From CAZPMT01 sp964587655 (GTDB lineage: Bacteria; Hydrogenedentota; Hydrogenedentia; Hydrogenedentales; SLHB01), in contig CAZPMT010000059.1 in NCBI GenBank assembly GCA_964587655.1, positions 1-31,380 of the forward strand: 31,380 nucleotides of DNA, in the 5' to 3' direction. The notes under the pieces were generated by a model. The model was not told the DNA's origin. It saw nothing but the letters and a program-made list of their open reading frames with translations, and searched no databases. Positions 1-7,669 of the stretch are shown piece after piece. The position numbers were made by a program, and so were the translations under genes. How positions within the stretch are numbered: the stretch's first letter is position 1; every line of letters begins with the position of its first letter.

Positions 1-13
1 GTTCCAGGACAAC

Positions 14-42
14 ATAATAGCATAGTTATCTATAAATGTCAA
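14..42 (-). promoter_or_regulatory. Sigma70-type promoter reading out of the window to the left
   Basis: On the minus strand TTGACA (complement of 37-42) and TATTAT (complement of 14-19) are separated by exactly 17 bases and preceded by GC, giving the GCTTGACA pattern of other promoters in this window. It lies beyond the 3' end of the binding-protein gene and must serve a gene left of position 1. Nothing else is seen in 1-230 apart from a 7-bp hairpin overlapping that gene's stop codon. Confidence 0.75.
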
Positions 43-230
43 GCCTTTTCTCGCGCCGGGCATTTTTTCACAGGCTCTCAGGGCTTGTGGGAAAACACCA
101 GAATGGCGCCATTCTTGTATCTTTTCAGAAGCTCAGAGATCTGTTGTCGTTATCTCCTTTATCCCCCTTCATCTCCACATCTCCTGTTCTTACACGGTCC
201 ATTTACGTCTTCGCGATTCTGTCCGGCCAA

Positions 231-1190
231 TCAGAATTGGCCTTTGAATTGGTCCGCGTTTGTTTTCGTTATTGGAGGGCAGGGGATTAGGTAGTTCTTG
301 TCGAGCTTCTCGCCGTTAAGGTGTTTGATGGCTAGGCGGACGGCGCTACGGCCCTCTTCTTCGGGTTGCTGGAAACTGGTGCCGGTGATCTTGCCCTGCT
401 TGATCGCGTCGATGGCTTCCTGGCTGCCGCCCATGCCGACGATGGCTATGCCGGTGCGTCCGGCGTCCGCGCAGGCTTCGGCGGCTGCAATCGCCTGCGG
501 ATCGCCGTGTACGTAAACGCCCTTGAGATCCGGGAACTTGCCGAGAAGCGACTGCATTTCCTTGATCGCTTTTCCACGATCTCCGTCGTGCGGGACGCGC
601 GCGACAATGGCCACCTCGGGGTAGTCCTTGAGAACGTCGCGGAGGGCTTGCGAGCGGGCGATCTCTGGTCCGGTGCCGAGGTGCTGATGCAACTCCGCGA
701 TACCTCCCTTGCCGCCGATGGCGTCCATGAGGATCTTGGCGGAGGTCACGGCGCCGTTATAGGTGTCGGTGCCGGTGAAGCAGACGTAGTCGCAGCCCTC
801 CGCCACTTCGCGGTTCACGAGGATCACGGGGATGCCCGCGCGGTTGAGCGCCTGAATGCCCGCGACGAGCGGCTCTTTCTTCATCGGCACGACGCACACG
901 GCATCCGCGCGGCGCGCGATCATCTCCTGGATCTGCTGGATCTGAACGACCGGGTCTTCCTTGGCATTTGTGACAATCGCCTCTGCGCCAAGTTTCTTGC
1001 CCTCGTCGATGGCGCCCAGCCGCATGTTCTGCCAATAGGGATCGTCGAGTGTCATGCAGAACCCGATCACGCGCTTGGATTCGCCAGCGGGGGTCTGCGG
1101 TGATTTTGAGCACCCGACCGCAGCAGCGACGACTCCCGCCATCAAGATAAGCGCCAAGCAGCAACGTCGGTCTTGGTTCCAGAGCTTCAT
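231..1190 (-). CDS. Ribose-type sugar ABC transporter substrate-binding lipoprotein
   Basis: A 319-residue periplasmic binding protein of the RbsB/periplasmic-binding-protein-4 type, expected to capture a sugar and pass it to the permease encoded 31 bases upstream. Residues 1-26 are a lipoprotein signal with a hydrophobic core and a lipobox ending AAVGC (Cys27). The mature part begins with the typical IGFCMTLDDPYWQNM strand and has the late GMGGSQEAIDAI hinge motif. The ATG has a good ribosome site (AAGGAG, 7 bases upstream). It is the last gene of a leftward operon. Its TGA lies in a 7-bp perfect hairpin (225-231 with 236-242) that lacks a T tract, so it is at best a weak terminator. The sugar is unknown; the neighbouring rhamnose mutarotase makes a deoxy-sugar plausible. 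Confidence 0.93.
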   Translation of the reverse strand: MKLWNQDRRCCLALILMAGVVAAAVGCSKSPQTPAGESKRVIGFCMTLDDPYWQNMRLGAIDEGKKLGAEAIVTNAKEDPVVQIQQIQEMIARRADAVCVVPMKKEPLVAGIQALNRAGIPVILVNREVAEGCDYVCFTGTDTYNGAVTSAKILMDAIGGKGGIAELHQHLGTGPEIARSQALRDVLKDYPEVAIVARVPHDGDRGKAIKEMQSLLGKFPDLKGVYVHGDPQAIAAAEACADAGRTGIAIVGMGGSQEAIDAIKQGKITGTSFQQPEEEGRSAVRLAIKHLNGEKLDKNYLIPCPPITKTNADQFKGQF

Positions 1191-1221
1191 CTAGCTTCTC
1201 CTTCCCTTATTCGTACTTACA

Positions 1222-2268
1222 TCACGTCCGGCCCTTCGCGCCGGCGCGCCGTACAGCGACGTCAATCGCGACTACAAACACTATGATAGCACCGCGGACG
1301 ATGTTGCGGTATTCCTCGGCCACGCCCTCCTGGGTGAGGAGGTTCTCGATCACCGAGAGGAGCAAGAGGCCGTTGAGGGTCAGCGATAGTCCGCCGCTTC
1401 CGCCGCCCAGCGGGGTTCCACCGACGATGACGCTGGCTATTACGACCATTTCGAGTCCCTGGTAGCTGGCGGCCTGCGCGGTGTTGGACATGCCCGCGTA
1501 GATCAGCGCGGCAATCGCGCAGGTGACGCCGGACAGGACGTAGGTCAGGGCCTTGACGCGGGCGGTGTCTACGCCTGCGAGCCACGAGGCGGTTTCGTTT
1601 CCCCCGACGGCATAGACGTAGTGGCCGAAGCGCGTGTAACGCAACACGCAGAAGAACTTCACAAACACCACAAGGAACACCAGGATGGGAATCGTGAGGC
1701 GATACGTCTCCCCGGACCACAAGTCGATATGTCCCCAGTAGAGTTGCCGGAAGGAATCGCGCAAGGCCGGCGGGACCTCGATGGTCTGTCCACCGTGGGT
1801 AATCACGAGCGCGATCCCGCGGAAGATCAACATGGTGCTGAGCGTCACGACAAACGGATTGACCCCGATGTAGGCTATCAGCACGCCGTTCACCGCACCC
1901 AGCACTGCGCCGGCCGCAACCGTGGCGAGCACGGCGGCGGGAATCGCTATCCATGGGCCCGCGCCGGCGAGCGATTGCAGTGTGAGTACCGCGACGACGC
2001 TGCACACGGCGGTGATCGATGCGACGGAAAGATCGAACCCACCCGCGATCATCACAAACGTCATGCCGCACGCGATAACGCCGACGTAGGCGGCGTTCGT
2101 GAGGAGGTTGTCGACGAGATTGCCCCAGGTAAAGAACGTGTCGGTCCGAAACGACGATATCACGCATAGCGCCACTAGCAGGAGAAACACGGAAGCGGTT
2201 TGGATCGTCTGGAAGGAAAAGCGTCGACGCGGATTTTCTTCAGCGTGCACCGAGGCGTCTATGGGCAT
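1222..2268 (-). CDS. Ribose-type sugar ABC transporter permease
   Basis: Inner-membrane permease of the RbsC/BPD_transp_2 family, 348 residues, with about ten hydrophobic segments and the family motif GGFDLSVASI in the first third. It forms the sugar channel for the binding lipoprotein encoded just downstream. A GTG at 2277 would give three more residues, but GAGGTGA stands 5 bases before the ATG at 2268, so I use that ATG. This ribosome site overlaps the stop codon of the preceding URO-D gene (2279-2281), which suggests translational coupling. No ATPase gene (RbsA type) occurs in the operon, so the importer must borrow one encoded elsewhere. Confidence 0.93.
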   Translation of the reverse strand: MPIDASVHAEENPRRRFSFQTIQTASVFLLLVALCVISSFRTDTFFTWGNLVDNLLTNAAYVGVIACGMTFVMIAGGFDLSVASITAVCSVVAVLTLQSLAGAGPWIAIPAAVLATVAAGAVLGAVNGVLIAYIGVNPFVVTLSTMLIFRGIALVITHGGQTIEVPPALRDSFRQLYWGHIDLWSGETYRLTIPILVFLVVFVKFFCVLRYTRFGHYVYAVGGNETASWLAGVDTARVKALTYVLSGVTCAIAALIYAGMSNTAQAASYQGLEMVVIASVIVGGTPLGGGSGGLSLTLNGLLLLSVIENLLTQEGVAEEYRNIVRGAIIVFVVAIDVAVRRAGAKGRT

Positions 2269-2278
2269 GCGCGTCACC

Positions 2279-3328
2279 TCACTCGTACGCGCCGAATTCG
2301 CGGACGGCGTCGAACATGGCCTGAACGTTCTCGACGGGGGTCTCCTCGAGAATCGAGTCGTGGCTCGCCCCGGCGATGTATCCTCCTCCCGGCTTCATGA
2401 TCTCGAGCACCTCGCGCGTTCTTTGACGGACGAGCGCCGGTGTGCCTTTGATCAGAACGTGATGCGAATCGATAGCGCCGTTGAAAACGATTTTGGAGCC
2501 GAACTCGTGCTTCAGCGTGGCGAGGTCCATACCGCGACAGGAGGGCTGGACGGCGTGAAGCGCGTCAACCCCCACCTCGATCAAAGCAGGGATGAACTCT
2601 GATATCCCGCCGCAGCAATGCAACATCACCTTAAGCTTGTAGGCGTGGCCCAGATCGACGAGCCTCGCAACGTGCGGAAGCACAAACCGCCGAAACAGAT
2701 GCTCGCCGAGCAACGGCCCTTGCTGGCCGCCAAGGTCGTTGCCGATGAAAAAGATGTCAATCGCGTCCGCCGCGGCATCGAAGATCCGCTTGCTGACCTC
2801 GAAATAGTAATCGACGACGTGCTTCATTACGGCGTCGACAATGGCCGGGTCTTCATACATCTTGATCATTAGCACGTCCATACCGAACAGGTCGATCGCG
2901 TCGTGCCAGAACGGCGACCAATCTCCACCAAGAATCGCGTACTGCTTCCCATACTTGTTCGCATCGCGACGGACGTTCGAGACGTCCACCCACGAGGGAT
3001 CGGGCCAAGGATAGGCCTCAATATCATTGAGTGCGGCGTTTGCGAGGGGATGCGACAGCGGCATCCCGTAGCCCATGCCGTGCCGCTCGATGCCGAAGAC
3101 AGTCCGGCACGTCGCGTTCGACGACAGTTCAACCTGCGGGCCGGCATAACGCGCCCAGACGCGGCGGAAGTCATCGCCGAAGCGCACGCGCAACGCCTCA
3201 TCGTCGAGCGCAAGCTGGAGCTTCGCCTTCGCCCAAAACTCCGCCGAAGCGCCGCACCACGCAGGCACGCGGTCTCCTTCAAGGTGCTCGAAGGCGGATA
3301 GCACTCGTTCTCGGGAGGTCAATCGCAA
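2279..3328 (-). CDS. URO-D family protein (methyltransferase-like), first copy
   Basis: A 349-residue member of the uroporphyrinogen decarboxylase superfamily. It opens with the family's TSRERVLSAFEH and has an HCCGG motif around residue 238, the position where MtaA/CmuA-type corrinoid methyltransferases bind zinc. It lacks the RQAGR substrate motif of true HemE, so a role in haem synthesis is unlikely. Function within the sugar operon is unknown. The start is uncertain: TTG at 3328 or TTG at 3322. Both lie in a 20-bp sequence (3318-3337) repeated at the end of the mutarotase gene (4112-4131). If the intervening segment is removed, an AGAGG site falls 7 bases before the TTG, so the insertion seems to have cost this gene its ribosome site. 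Confidence 0.85.
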   Translation of the reverse strand: MRLTSRERVLSAFEHLEGDRVPAWCGASAEFWAKAKLQLALDDEALRVRFGDDFRRVWARYAGPQVELSSNATCRTVFGIERHGMGYGMPLSHPLANAALNDIEAYPWPDPSWVDVSNVRRDANKYGKQYAILGGDWSPFWHDAIDLFGMDVLMIKMYEDPAIVDAVMKHVVDYYFEVSKRIFDAAADAIDIFFIGNDLGGQQGPLLGEHLFRRFVLPHVARLVDLGHAYKLKVMLHCCGGISEFIPALIEVGVDALHAVQPSCRGMDLATLKHEFGSKIVFNGAIDSHHVLIKGTPALVRQRTREVLEIMKPGGGYIAGASHDSILEETPVENVQAMFDAVREFGAYE

Positions 3329-3337
3329 TGGAAGACC
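3318..3337. repeat. 20-bp direct repeat, copy 1 (left boundary of inserted segment)
   Basis: The sequence gtcaatcgcaatggaagacc is repeated exactly at 4112-4131, with mismatches on both outer sides. On the coding strand it holds both the end of the mutarotase gene (…CAT TGC GAT TGA) and the TTG start region of the URO-D gene, so the two genes once overlapped here. The 774 bases between the copies carry two membrane-protein genes. Confidence 0.85.
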
Positions 3338-3350
3338 CAGTCTGAACCTG

Positions 3351-3698
3351 TTATGCCTGCTTCTCTTCCTTCATGACAATGATAATGAATCCCGCCAATG
3401 CAACGGCTATTGCCAAGTGTCCGAGCAACCCCCGGGCCGAGTAGATGGCAAGAAAGTAAGCCGTGGAAATGCTCCTAACCGACATTAACAGGAAGTTGAC
3501 AATCTCCACGACGAGATAAACGGAAAAACCGACGAGGAAGAGAAGCCTCCCGTTAGTCCTTTTCAGTCGATACCAATAGAATCCGGCAATGGGTATGCCA
3601 CAGTCGAAAGCCAAGTCTCTTGCGGTGGCCGCGATTCTAGAAACAACCGCTATTACAGCCGTTGCGTGGCTGCCCAGATCTATCCCCTCGCTAATCAT
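3351..3698 (-). CDS. Small membrane protein B (paralogue of A), function unknown
   Basis: A 115-residue protein with about three hydrophobic segments and a basic C-terminal tail (KEEKQA). I recognise no characterised family. It is clearly related to the protein encoded immediately upstream: FYWYRLKRTNGRLLFLVGF here matches FIWYGKKPTRGRLLFSVGW there at 12 of 19 positions, and both end in a hydrophobic segment and a charged tail. The ATG overlaps the upstream stop codon as ATGA, a normal sign of translational coupling. Both genes lie inside the segment bounded by the 20-bp direct repeats. Expected location is the cytoplasmic membrane; a heteromeric pair is an inference. Confidence 0.75.
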   Translation of the reverse strand: MISEGIDLGSHATAVIAVVSRIAATARDLAFDCGIPIAGFYWYRLKRTNGRLLFLVGFSVYLVVEIVNFLLMSVRSISTAYFLAIYSARGLLGHLAIAVALAGFIIIVMKEEKQA

Positions 3699-4066
3699 TG
3701 TAAGTGACCTTTCTTGCTCCCGCGAGCTTCGCCTATAACGACGATCAGAAAAGCAATCCCGATTACTAGGCTGGGAACGGCTTTGGCGACCTGGTATAAG
3801 TGGCTCACCACGCCCATCCTGTCGAGGTTTTCCGTTGTCATTTCAGCTCCGACCACCAAGCCCAGACGTGCCTGGTACAACTGCAGGATGGGAGAGATCA
3901 GCAACTGGTTTAGCGCGGCAAGAGCCCAGCCCACGCTGAACAGCAGACGTCCACGTGTTGGTTTCTTCCCGTACCAAATGAAGGCGAACGCCGCAAAGAG
4001 GATGCAGATTAGGAGGTGAAGGGCGTCCTGGAAGGAGAACAACACACTAAGAGCCGATAGTTCCAT
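3695..4066 (-). CDS. Small membrane protein A (paralogue of B), function unknown
   Basis: A 123-residue protein with three or four hydrophobic segments, a central WY-x2-K-x-T-x-GRLLF motif shared with its downstream neighbour, and a basic tail (GSKKGHLQ). An upstream TTG at 4090 and an ATG at 4072 are in frame, but AGGA stands 8 bases before the ATG at 4066, so that start is chosen. It overlaps the next gene by 4 bases. No enzyme or transporter motif is visible. The pair splits an otherwise tightly packed sugar operon and is transcribed in the same direction, so it can use the operon promoter. Confidence 0.75.
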   Translation of the reverse strand: MELSALSVLFSFQDALHLLICILFAAFAFIWYGKKPTRGRLLFSVGWALAALNQLLISPILQLYQARLGLVVGAEMTTENLDRMGVVSHLYQVAKAVPSLVIGIAFLIVVIGEARGSKKGHLQ

Positions 4067-4111
4067 GTTCATCTTCCTGGATCTCCGCAAGAAGCCTCAT
4101 GCTGCCTCAGT

Positions 4112-4131
4112 GTCAATCGCAATGGAAGACC
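4112..4131. repeat. 20-bp direct repeat, copy 2 (right boundary of inserted segment)
   Basis: Exact copy of 3318-3337, offset 794 bases. It forms the last codons and TGA of the mutarotase gene. The usual C-terminal form of RhaM-type proteins (MEEVFH-x-D) is intact, so this copy is in its native place. Confidence 0.85.
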
Positions 4132-4436
4132 TCTTCCATGTCGGCCCACCATTCGCCCGGCTTCCGGGTCGCGAGTGGCAACTGGCACGGCTTGCACACT
4201 TCCCACCATTTCTGGGTGGTGGCATCGGCGCCCATCTTGGCCATGTCGGCGTCGAAGTCAAACCCAATGTATTCGAAGTAACTGAAGAGATAACCGTCCT
4301 TAAGGTAGATCGAGTAATTGCGAATGTTGCAGTCCTTGATCATCTTGAGGACATCCGGCCACACGGCCGCGTGCAGCCGTTTGTACTCTTCAAGCTTCTC
4401 CGGACGGACTCCAATGACTGAACCATATCGTTTCAT
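4113..4436 (-). CDS. rhaM: L-rhamnose mutarotase
   Basis: A 107-residue protein of the RhaM/YiiL family, the full family length. It interconverts the alpha and beta anomers of L-rhamnose (or a related deoxy-sugar) in the cytoplasm, supplying the right anomer to the isomerase. Tyr18 and His22, the residues used in the E. coli enzyme, are at the same positions (EEYKRLH), and the WP, NYSIY, KWWEV and C-terminal MEEVFH motifs are present. The ATG has GGGAG 8 bases upstream. No rhamnose isomerase or kinase is in the window, so the substrate is inferred from the family; related enzymes also act on L-fucose. Confidence 0.93.
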   Translation of the reverse strand: MKRYGSVIGVRPEKLEEYKRLHAAVWPDVLKMIKDCNIRNYSIYLKDGYLFSYFEYIGFDFDADMAKMGADATTQKWWEVCKPCQLPLATRKPGEWWADMEEVFHCD

Positions 4437-4455
4437 GTCACGTTCTCCCTTTATT

Positions 4456-4507
4456 AGGCTGTAGGCTGAAGACCGTAGGTATTCTATTTTCCTACAGCCT
4501 ACAGCCT
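4456..4507 (-). terminator. Hairpin after the URO-D gene, built from CTTCAGCC/CTACAGCC repeats
   Basis: Arms 4456-4468 and 4495-4507 pair perfectly over 13 bp (AGGCTGTAGGCTG with CAGCCTACAGCCT), with an inner TAGG/CCTA pair. The URO-D stop codon lies at the foot of the stem, and the last codons of that gene are made of the same repeat. There is no long T tract, so this may be an attenuator or RNA-stability element between the first two operon genes rather than a full terminator. Confidence 0.55.
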
Positions 4508-5649
4508 TCAGCCTTCAGCCTCTCCAACGGATACTTCCCATACTCCCGCAGCAATTGAATGACATAGTCGTAGCTGGCCGGATCGACGTTATCCGGAATG
4601 GAATGATCGGACTGCATGATGTAGCCGCCGCCTTTGGCCGCGCTGAGTTTTCTCAGGACCTCGTGCCGGATCTGGTCCTTGTCGTTCGTGGCCAGCACGC
4701 GCACGTCGAGGTTGCCGTTGAACGACCAGCGGTTCCCGTACCGTTGCTTTAGGTCGACGACGTCGAGTCCGGCCTTTGCTTCAAGAGGATTGTACGCATC
4801 CACGCCGACCTGGATCATATCCTCGAATACCGGCGAGGCATTGCCGCAGCCGTGATAGATTGTCTTGAGACCATGGGCGTGGGCGACCGCGCAGATCCGC
4901 GCCAACTGGGGCTTGTACACCGAGCGCCAGAAATCGGGCGAGAAGAACATGGCGCGGTCGTACGCGATGTCGCCCCAGATATAAAGGCCCGCGAGCTTGC
5001 CTTCGGCGGCCAGGATTTGGCCTTCGGCGATGCCGACGAGGAAATCGCCGAGGCGCTCGACGAAACGCGCGACGCGGGCCGGGTCTTCGCCGATCTTAAG
5101 GAGGACGTTCGTCGTGCCGATTATGCGCCAGATCATCTCGTGCGGTTCGCAGACGCTGCCGAACACGCAGAAGTCGTCCGCATACGCATTGACGCGATCG
5201 AGGAACGAAGGAATCCCGAGGCTCAGCGCATCGCCGACGGAGTTGATCTGGTCGTCGAGGGCGGCAAAGAAGCGGCGGCCATCGCGCGGGTCATCGAACG
5301 CGAACTCGTCCATTTCGTCGTAGGTCTTGGTATCGCATTCGAGAAAGCACGGCATCGGGCAATCGTCGCGCAACTCGATAGTCGCGCCGAATCCCGTCTT
5401 GACTACTTTGCGTCCTGGACGGTCCTCCAAGACCTGGATGCCGTTAAGATGCGGATCCATGTTGGGCGTAATGACGACCAGGTCGAGGTCCCAGTAGCGG
5501 TACGGGTTGAAGTCATCGCCCACGCCGAGTTCCTTCCTGGCGCGTTTCAGAAAATTCGTCCAGAAGAACTCGCCGACGGGCACCCTATCCGGTTCCTTCC
5601 GCTCAAGCGCCGTCACCACACGCTGTGTCTTGATCTGGCCGGCCGTCAT
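4492..5649 (-). CDS. URO-D family protein (methyltransferase-like), second copy
   Basis: A 385-residue URO-D superfamily protein, first gene of the operon and a distant paralogue of the one at 2279-3328. The central IYHGCGN segment gives the His and Cys expected for the zinc site of MtaA-like methyltransferases, and NGNLDV follows near the C-terminus. The HemE RQAGR motif is absent. A GTG at 5667 is in frame, but GGAGG stands 9 bases before the ATG at 5649, so the ATG is preferred. The last residues (RLKAEGCRL) are encoded by a repeated intergenic sequence, so the natural C-terminus has probably been replaced. Known relatives cluster with sugar transport genes, but their reaction is not established. 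Confidence 0.87.
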   Translation of the reverse strand: MTAGQIKTQRVVTALERKEPDRVPVGEFFWTNFLKRARKELGVGDDFNPYRYWDLDLVVITPNMDPHLNGIQVLEDRPGRKVVKTGFGATIELRDDCPMPCFLECDTKTYDEMDEFAFDDPRDGRRFFAALDDQINSVGDALSLGIPSFLDRVNAYADDFCVFGSVCEPHEMIWRIIGTTNVLLKIGEDPARVARFVERLGDFLVGIAEGQILAAEGKLAGLYIWGDIAYDRAMFFSPDFWRSVYKPQLARICAVAHAHGLKTIYHGCGNASPVFEDMIQVGVDAYNPLEAKAGLDVVDLKQRYGNRWSFNGNLDVRVLATNDKDQIRHEVLRKLSAAKGGGYIMQSDHSIPDNVDPASYDYVIQLLREYGKYPLERLKAEGCRL

Positions 5650-5699
5650 CCCGATCTCCCTCCACACGTCCCCGTGCCCTGCGATTCCACAGTATCGTC

Positions 5700-5728
5700 A
5701 TTGTATTCGAGGAATGCCCGCTTTGCAA
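5700..5728 (-). promoter_or_regulatory. Promoter of the URO-D / rhamnose mutarotase / importer operon
   Basis: On the minus strand TTGCAA (5723-5728) and TACAAT (complement of 5700-5705) are 17 bases apart, placing the transcript start near 5693, about 44 bases before the ATG at 5649. It is the only clear promoter seen ahead of the operon. Confidence 0.65.
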
Positions 5729-5746
5729 TGTAAGGACGATCGGGCC

Positions 5747-6067
5747 TTAATCAGTGTGCGTGATCTTGAGACCGATGACGCCAATGATCACCAAGGCAAT
5801 AGACGCCAGCCTGAGAATGTCGGTGGATTCCTTGAGGAAAATGATCCCAAAAACCGCCACGCCCACCGCGCCCATGCCGGTCCATACGGCATAGGCCGTG
5901 CCGACCGGCAAGGTCTTGATGGCCAGCATCAGCAGATAGAAGCTGGATGCTCCGAAAACCATCGTGACGATGCTCGGCCATAGCTTTGTAAAGCCCTGGT
6001 TGTACTTAAGACTCAAGGCAAACACAATTTCCGTGATGCCGGCAATACACAACAAGATCCAGTTCAT
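5747..6067 (-). CDS. sugE: SMR-family exporter, SugE/Gdx type
   Basis: A 106-residue small multidrug resistance protein, the full family length, with four membrane helices. The essential Glu13 is in helix 1 (AGITEIVFA). The motifs GFTKLWPS and PVGTAYAVWTGMGAVG are those of the SugE/Gdx branch, whose studied members export guanidinium in exchange for protons as antiparallel dimers. GAGGGG stands 4 bases before the ATG. It lies 44 bases after the TerC gene in the same direction and may share its transcript. No guanidine riboswitch is visible; the 44-base gap is too short for the ykkC class. Confidence 0.9.
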   Translation of the reverse strand: MNWILLCIAGITEIVFALSLKYNQGFTKLWPSIVTMVFGASSFYLLMLAIKTLPVGTAYAVWTGMGAVGVAVFGIIFLKESTDILRLASIALVIIGVIGLKITHTD

Positions 6068-6111
6068 TTGTCCCCTCGCTCGATTCTCTGCGATACACGC
6101 TGGGAACCCGC

Positions 6112-7419
6112 CTAGTCATTCCTAGCGCCATAATCTCCGCTGGTATTCCCTGCTTCTTCAGGCGGAGGCGATTCTTTCTTGCCTGAGATACTGTTCACGA
6201 CGCTCATTGCTTCTTTCTTGAGACGCTTGAGGACTGCCCGCGCCCACACGAACTCGGTGGCGAGGATCACGAACCCGAGCGGAATAATCACGAATGCCGG
6301 CCCCGGCGTGACGAGCATCACCACACCGACTAGGATAACGCTCGATCCGATGATCAGCACTGCGATGCGTCTCGCCTGACGCCACGCGAAATACGCCAGC
6401 GCCATCGGGTCCAGCCCCATCGCCGCAGCCGCGCCAATATCTTGAGACCCTTCGCTCGCGACGGGGTGTCGCCGCGCGTGAACAAGCGACGCGATGACGC
6501 CTACGCTCAGAATGCCGGCAATGACGCACAGCGACGCGCCGGTCGAGAGCTTGTACCAATGCTCGACGAGCATCTTGACGCCGATGAACGCCAGCAGCAC
6601 CACGAGACTCGACTTGAGGTACCGGAACCTGCGCACCATCCCCGCCAGCGCGAAGTAAAGGGACCGCAGGCCCAGAATGGCGAACACGTTTGACGTGAAT
6701 ATGAGAAAGGGCTCGCGCGTAACGGCGATGACCGCGGGAATCGAATCCACGGCGAACATCACGTCAGACGTTTCGACCACGAGGAGCGCCACGAACATGA
6801 GCGTCATCGAACGCCGGCCGTTCACGCGCACGAAAAAACGCGTCCCGTGGAACTCGCGCGTGACGGGATAGAACCTGTGCATGAGCCGCACGAGCAGATT
6901 TCGATCCGGGTCGATCTGCGCCTCTCCAGCGCGCATCAGGCGGACGGCCGTCAAGAGGAGAATCACGCCGAACACGTAGAGGATCCAGTCGAATCGCGCG
7001 AGCAGCGCCGTACCCGCGGCGATCATCACTCCGCGCATGACGAGCGCACCCACGATGCCCCAGAACAGGACCCGATGCTGATGAATGGGCGCCACGCCGA
7101 AATAGGCGAAGATGATCGCGATAACGATCATGTTATCGAGGCTGAGGGATTCCTCGACGATGTAGCCCGTAAGGAATTGCAGTGCAGCGTGACGGCCCGA
7201 TAGATCCCCCATAGGCCCGCTTCCCATGCCCAGGAACTTGTGTTCGTAAATGAGATAGACGATCGGCGCGAACGCGAGGGCGAGCGTCACCCACATGCTC
7301 GTCCATGCGAGCGCTTCCGCCGTGCTGATGACGTGCGCCTTCCGATTGAAGACGCCCAGATCCAGGGACAGGGCTATCAGCACGAACACGATGAAGCCTA
7401 TCCAAAGCCATATTGTCAT
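6112..7419 (-). CDS. TerC/Alx-family membrane protein fused to a PGPGW transmembrane domain
   Basis: About 435 residues. The first three quarters are a TerC/Alx protein with the acidic membrane motifs EESLSLDNM and ETSDVMFAVDSIPAV; studied relatives take part in manganese export and tellurite resistance. The last 90 residues contain VTPGPAFVIIPLGFVILATEFVWA, matching the PGPGW transmembrane domain, normally a separate small protein. So this is a fusion, longer than the usual 320-residue Alx. The start is uncertain: TTG at 7434 has AGAGGA too close, and the ATG at 7419 has only GGCGG. A weak promoter may overlap the divergent mazG promoter. Confidence 0.87.
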   Translation of the reverse strand: MTIWLWIGFIVFVLIALSLDLGVFNRKAHVISTAEALAWTSMWVTLALAFAPIVYLIYEHKFLGMGSGPMGDLSGRHAALQFLTGYIVEESLSLDNMIVIAIIFAYFGVAPIHQHRVLFWGIVGALVMRGVMIAAGTALLARFDWILYVFGVILLLTAVRLMRAGEAQIDPDRNLLVRLMHRFYPVTREFHGTRFFVRVNGRRSMTLMFVALLVVETSDVMFAVDSIPAVIAVTREPFLIFTSNVFAILGLRSLYFALAGMVRRFRYLKSSLVVLLAFIGVKMLVEHWYKLSTGASLCVIAGILSVGVIASLVHARRHPVASEGSQDIGAAAAMGLDPMALAYFAWRQARRIAVLIIGSSVILVGVVMLVTPGPAFVIIPLGFVILATEFVWARAVLKRLKKEAMSVVNSISGKKESPPPEEAGNTSGDYGARND

Positions 7420-7589
7420 GATGCCGCCGAACAATCCTCTTCAGTCAAGGGTCAAGTAGCAACGCGTCTTCCAGGCGGGATGGTGCGCGGGCGCTTGCGC
7501 TTCACCTTCCGCTCGCTTCCAGCCCGAGCGCACGAGCTTGAATCTTGTACCATTTCACGCGGCGCCAAAACAAACCGGGTGATCCGCGG

Positions 7590-7618
7590 TTGTCAACGCC
7601 GATGCCGCGTGATACACT
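7590..7618 (+). promoter_or_regulatory. Promoter of the mazG-like gene
   Basis: TTGTCA (7590-7595) and TACACT (7613-7618) are 17 bases apart. The predicted transcript starts near 7625, about 45 bases before the GTG start. The complement of 7591-7596 reads TTGACA on the other strand, so a divergent promoter for the TerC gene may overlap it. Confidence 0.5.
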
Positions 7619-7669
7619 CCGTTCTCAGGTTCTCTTCAAGCCGGCGCTCTGTTGTGAAGGACCTTGCCC

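Noticed and set aside
2279..5649. HemE (haem biosynthesis) for either URO-D gene
   Set aside because: The RQAGR substrate motif is missing and the His/Cys pattern is that of the methyltransferase-like branch.
6068..6111. Guanidine riboswitch before the SugE-type gene
   Set aside because: Only 44 bases are available and no paired ACGR-loop hairpins are present.
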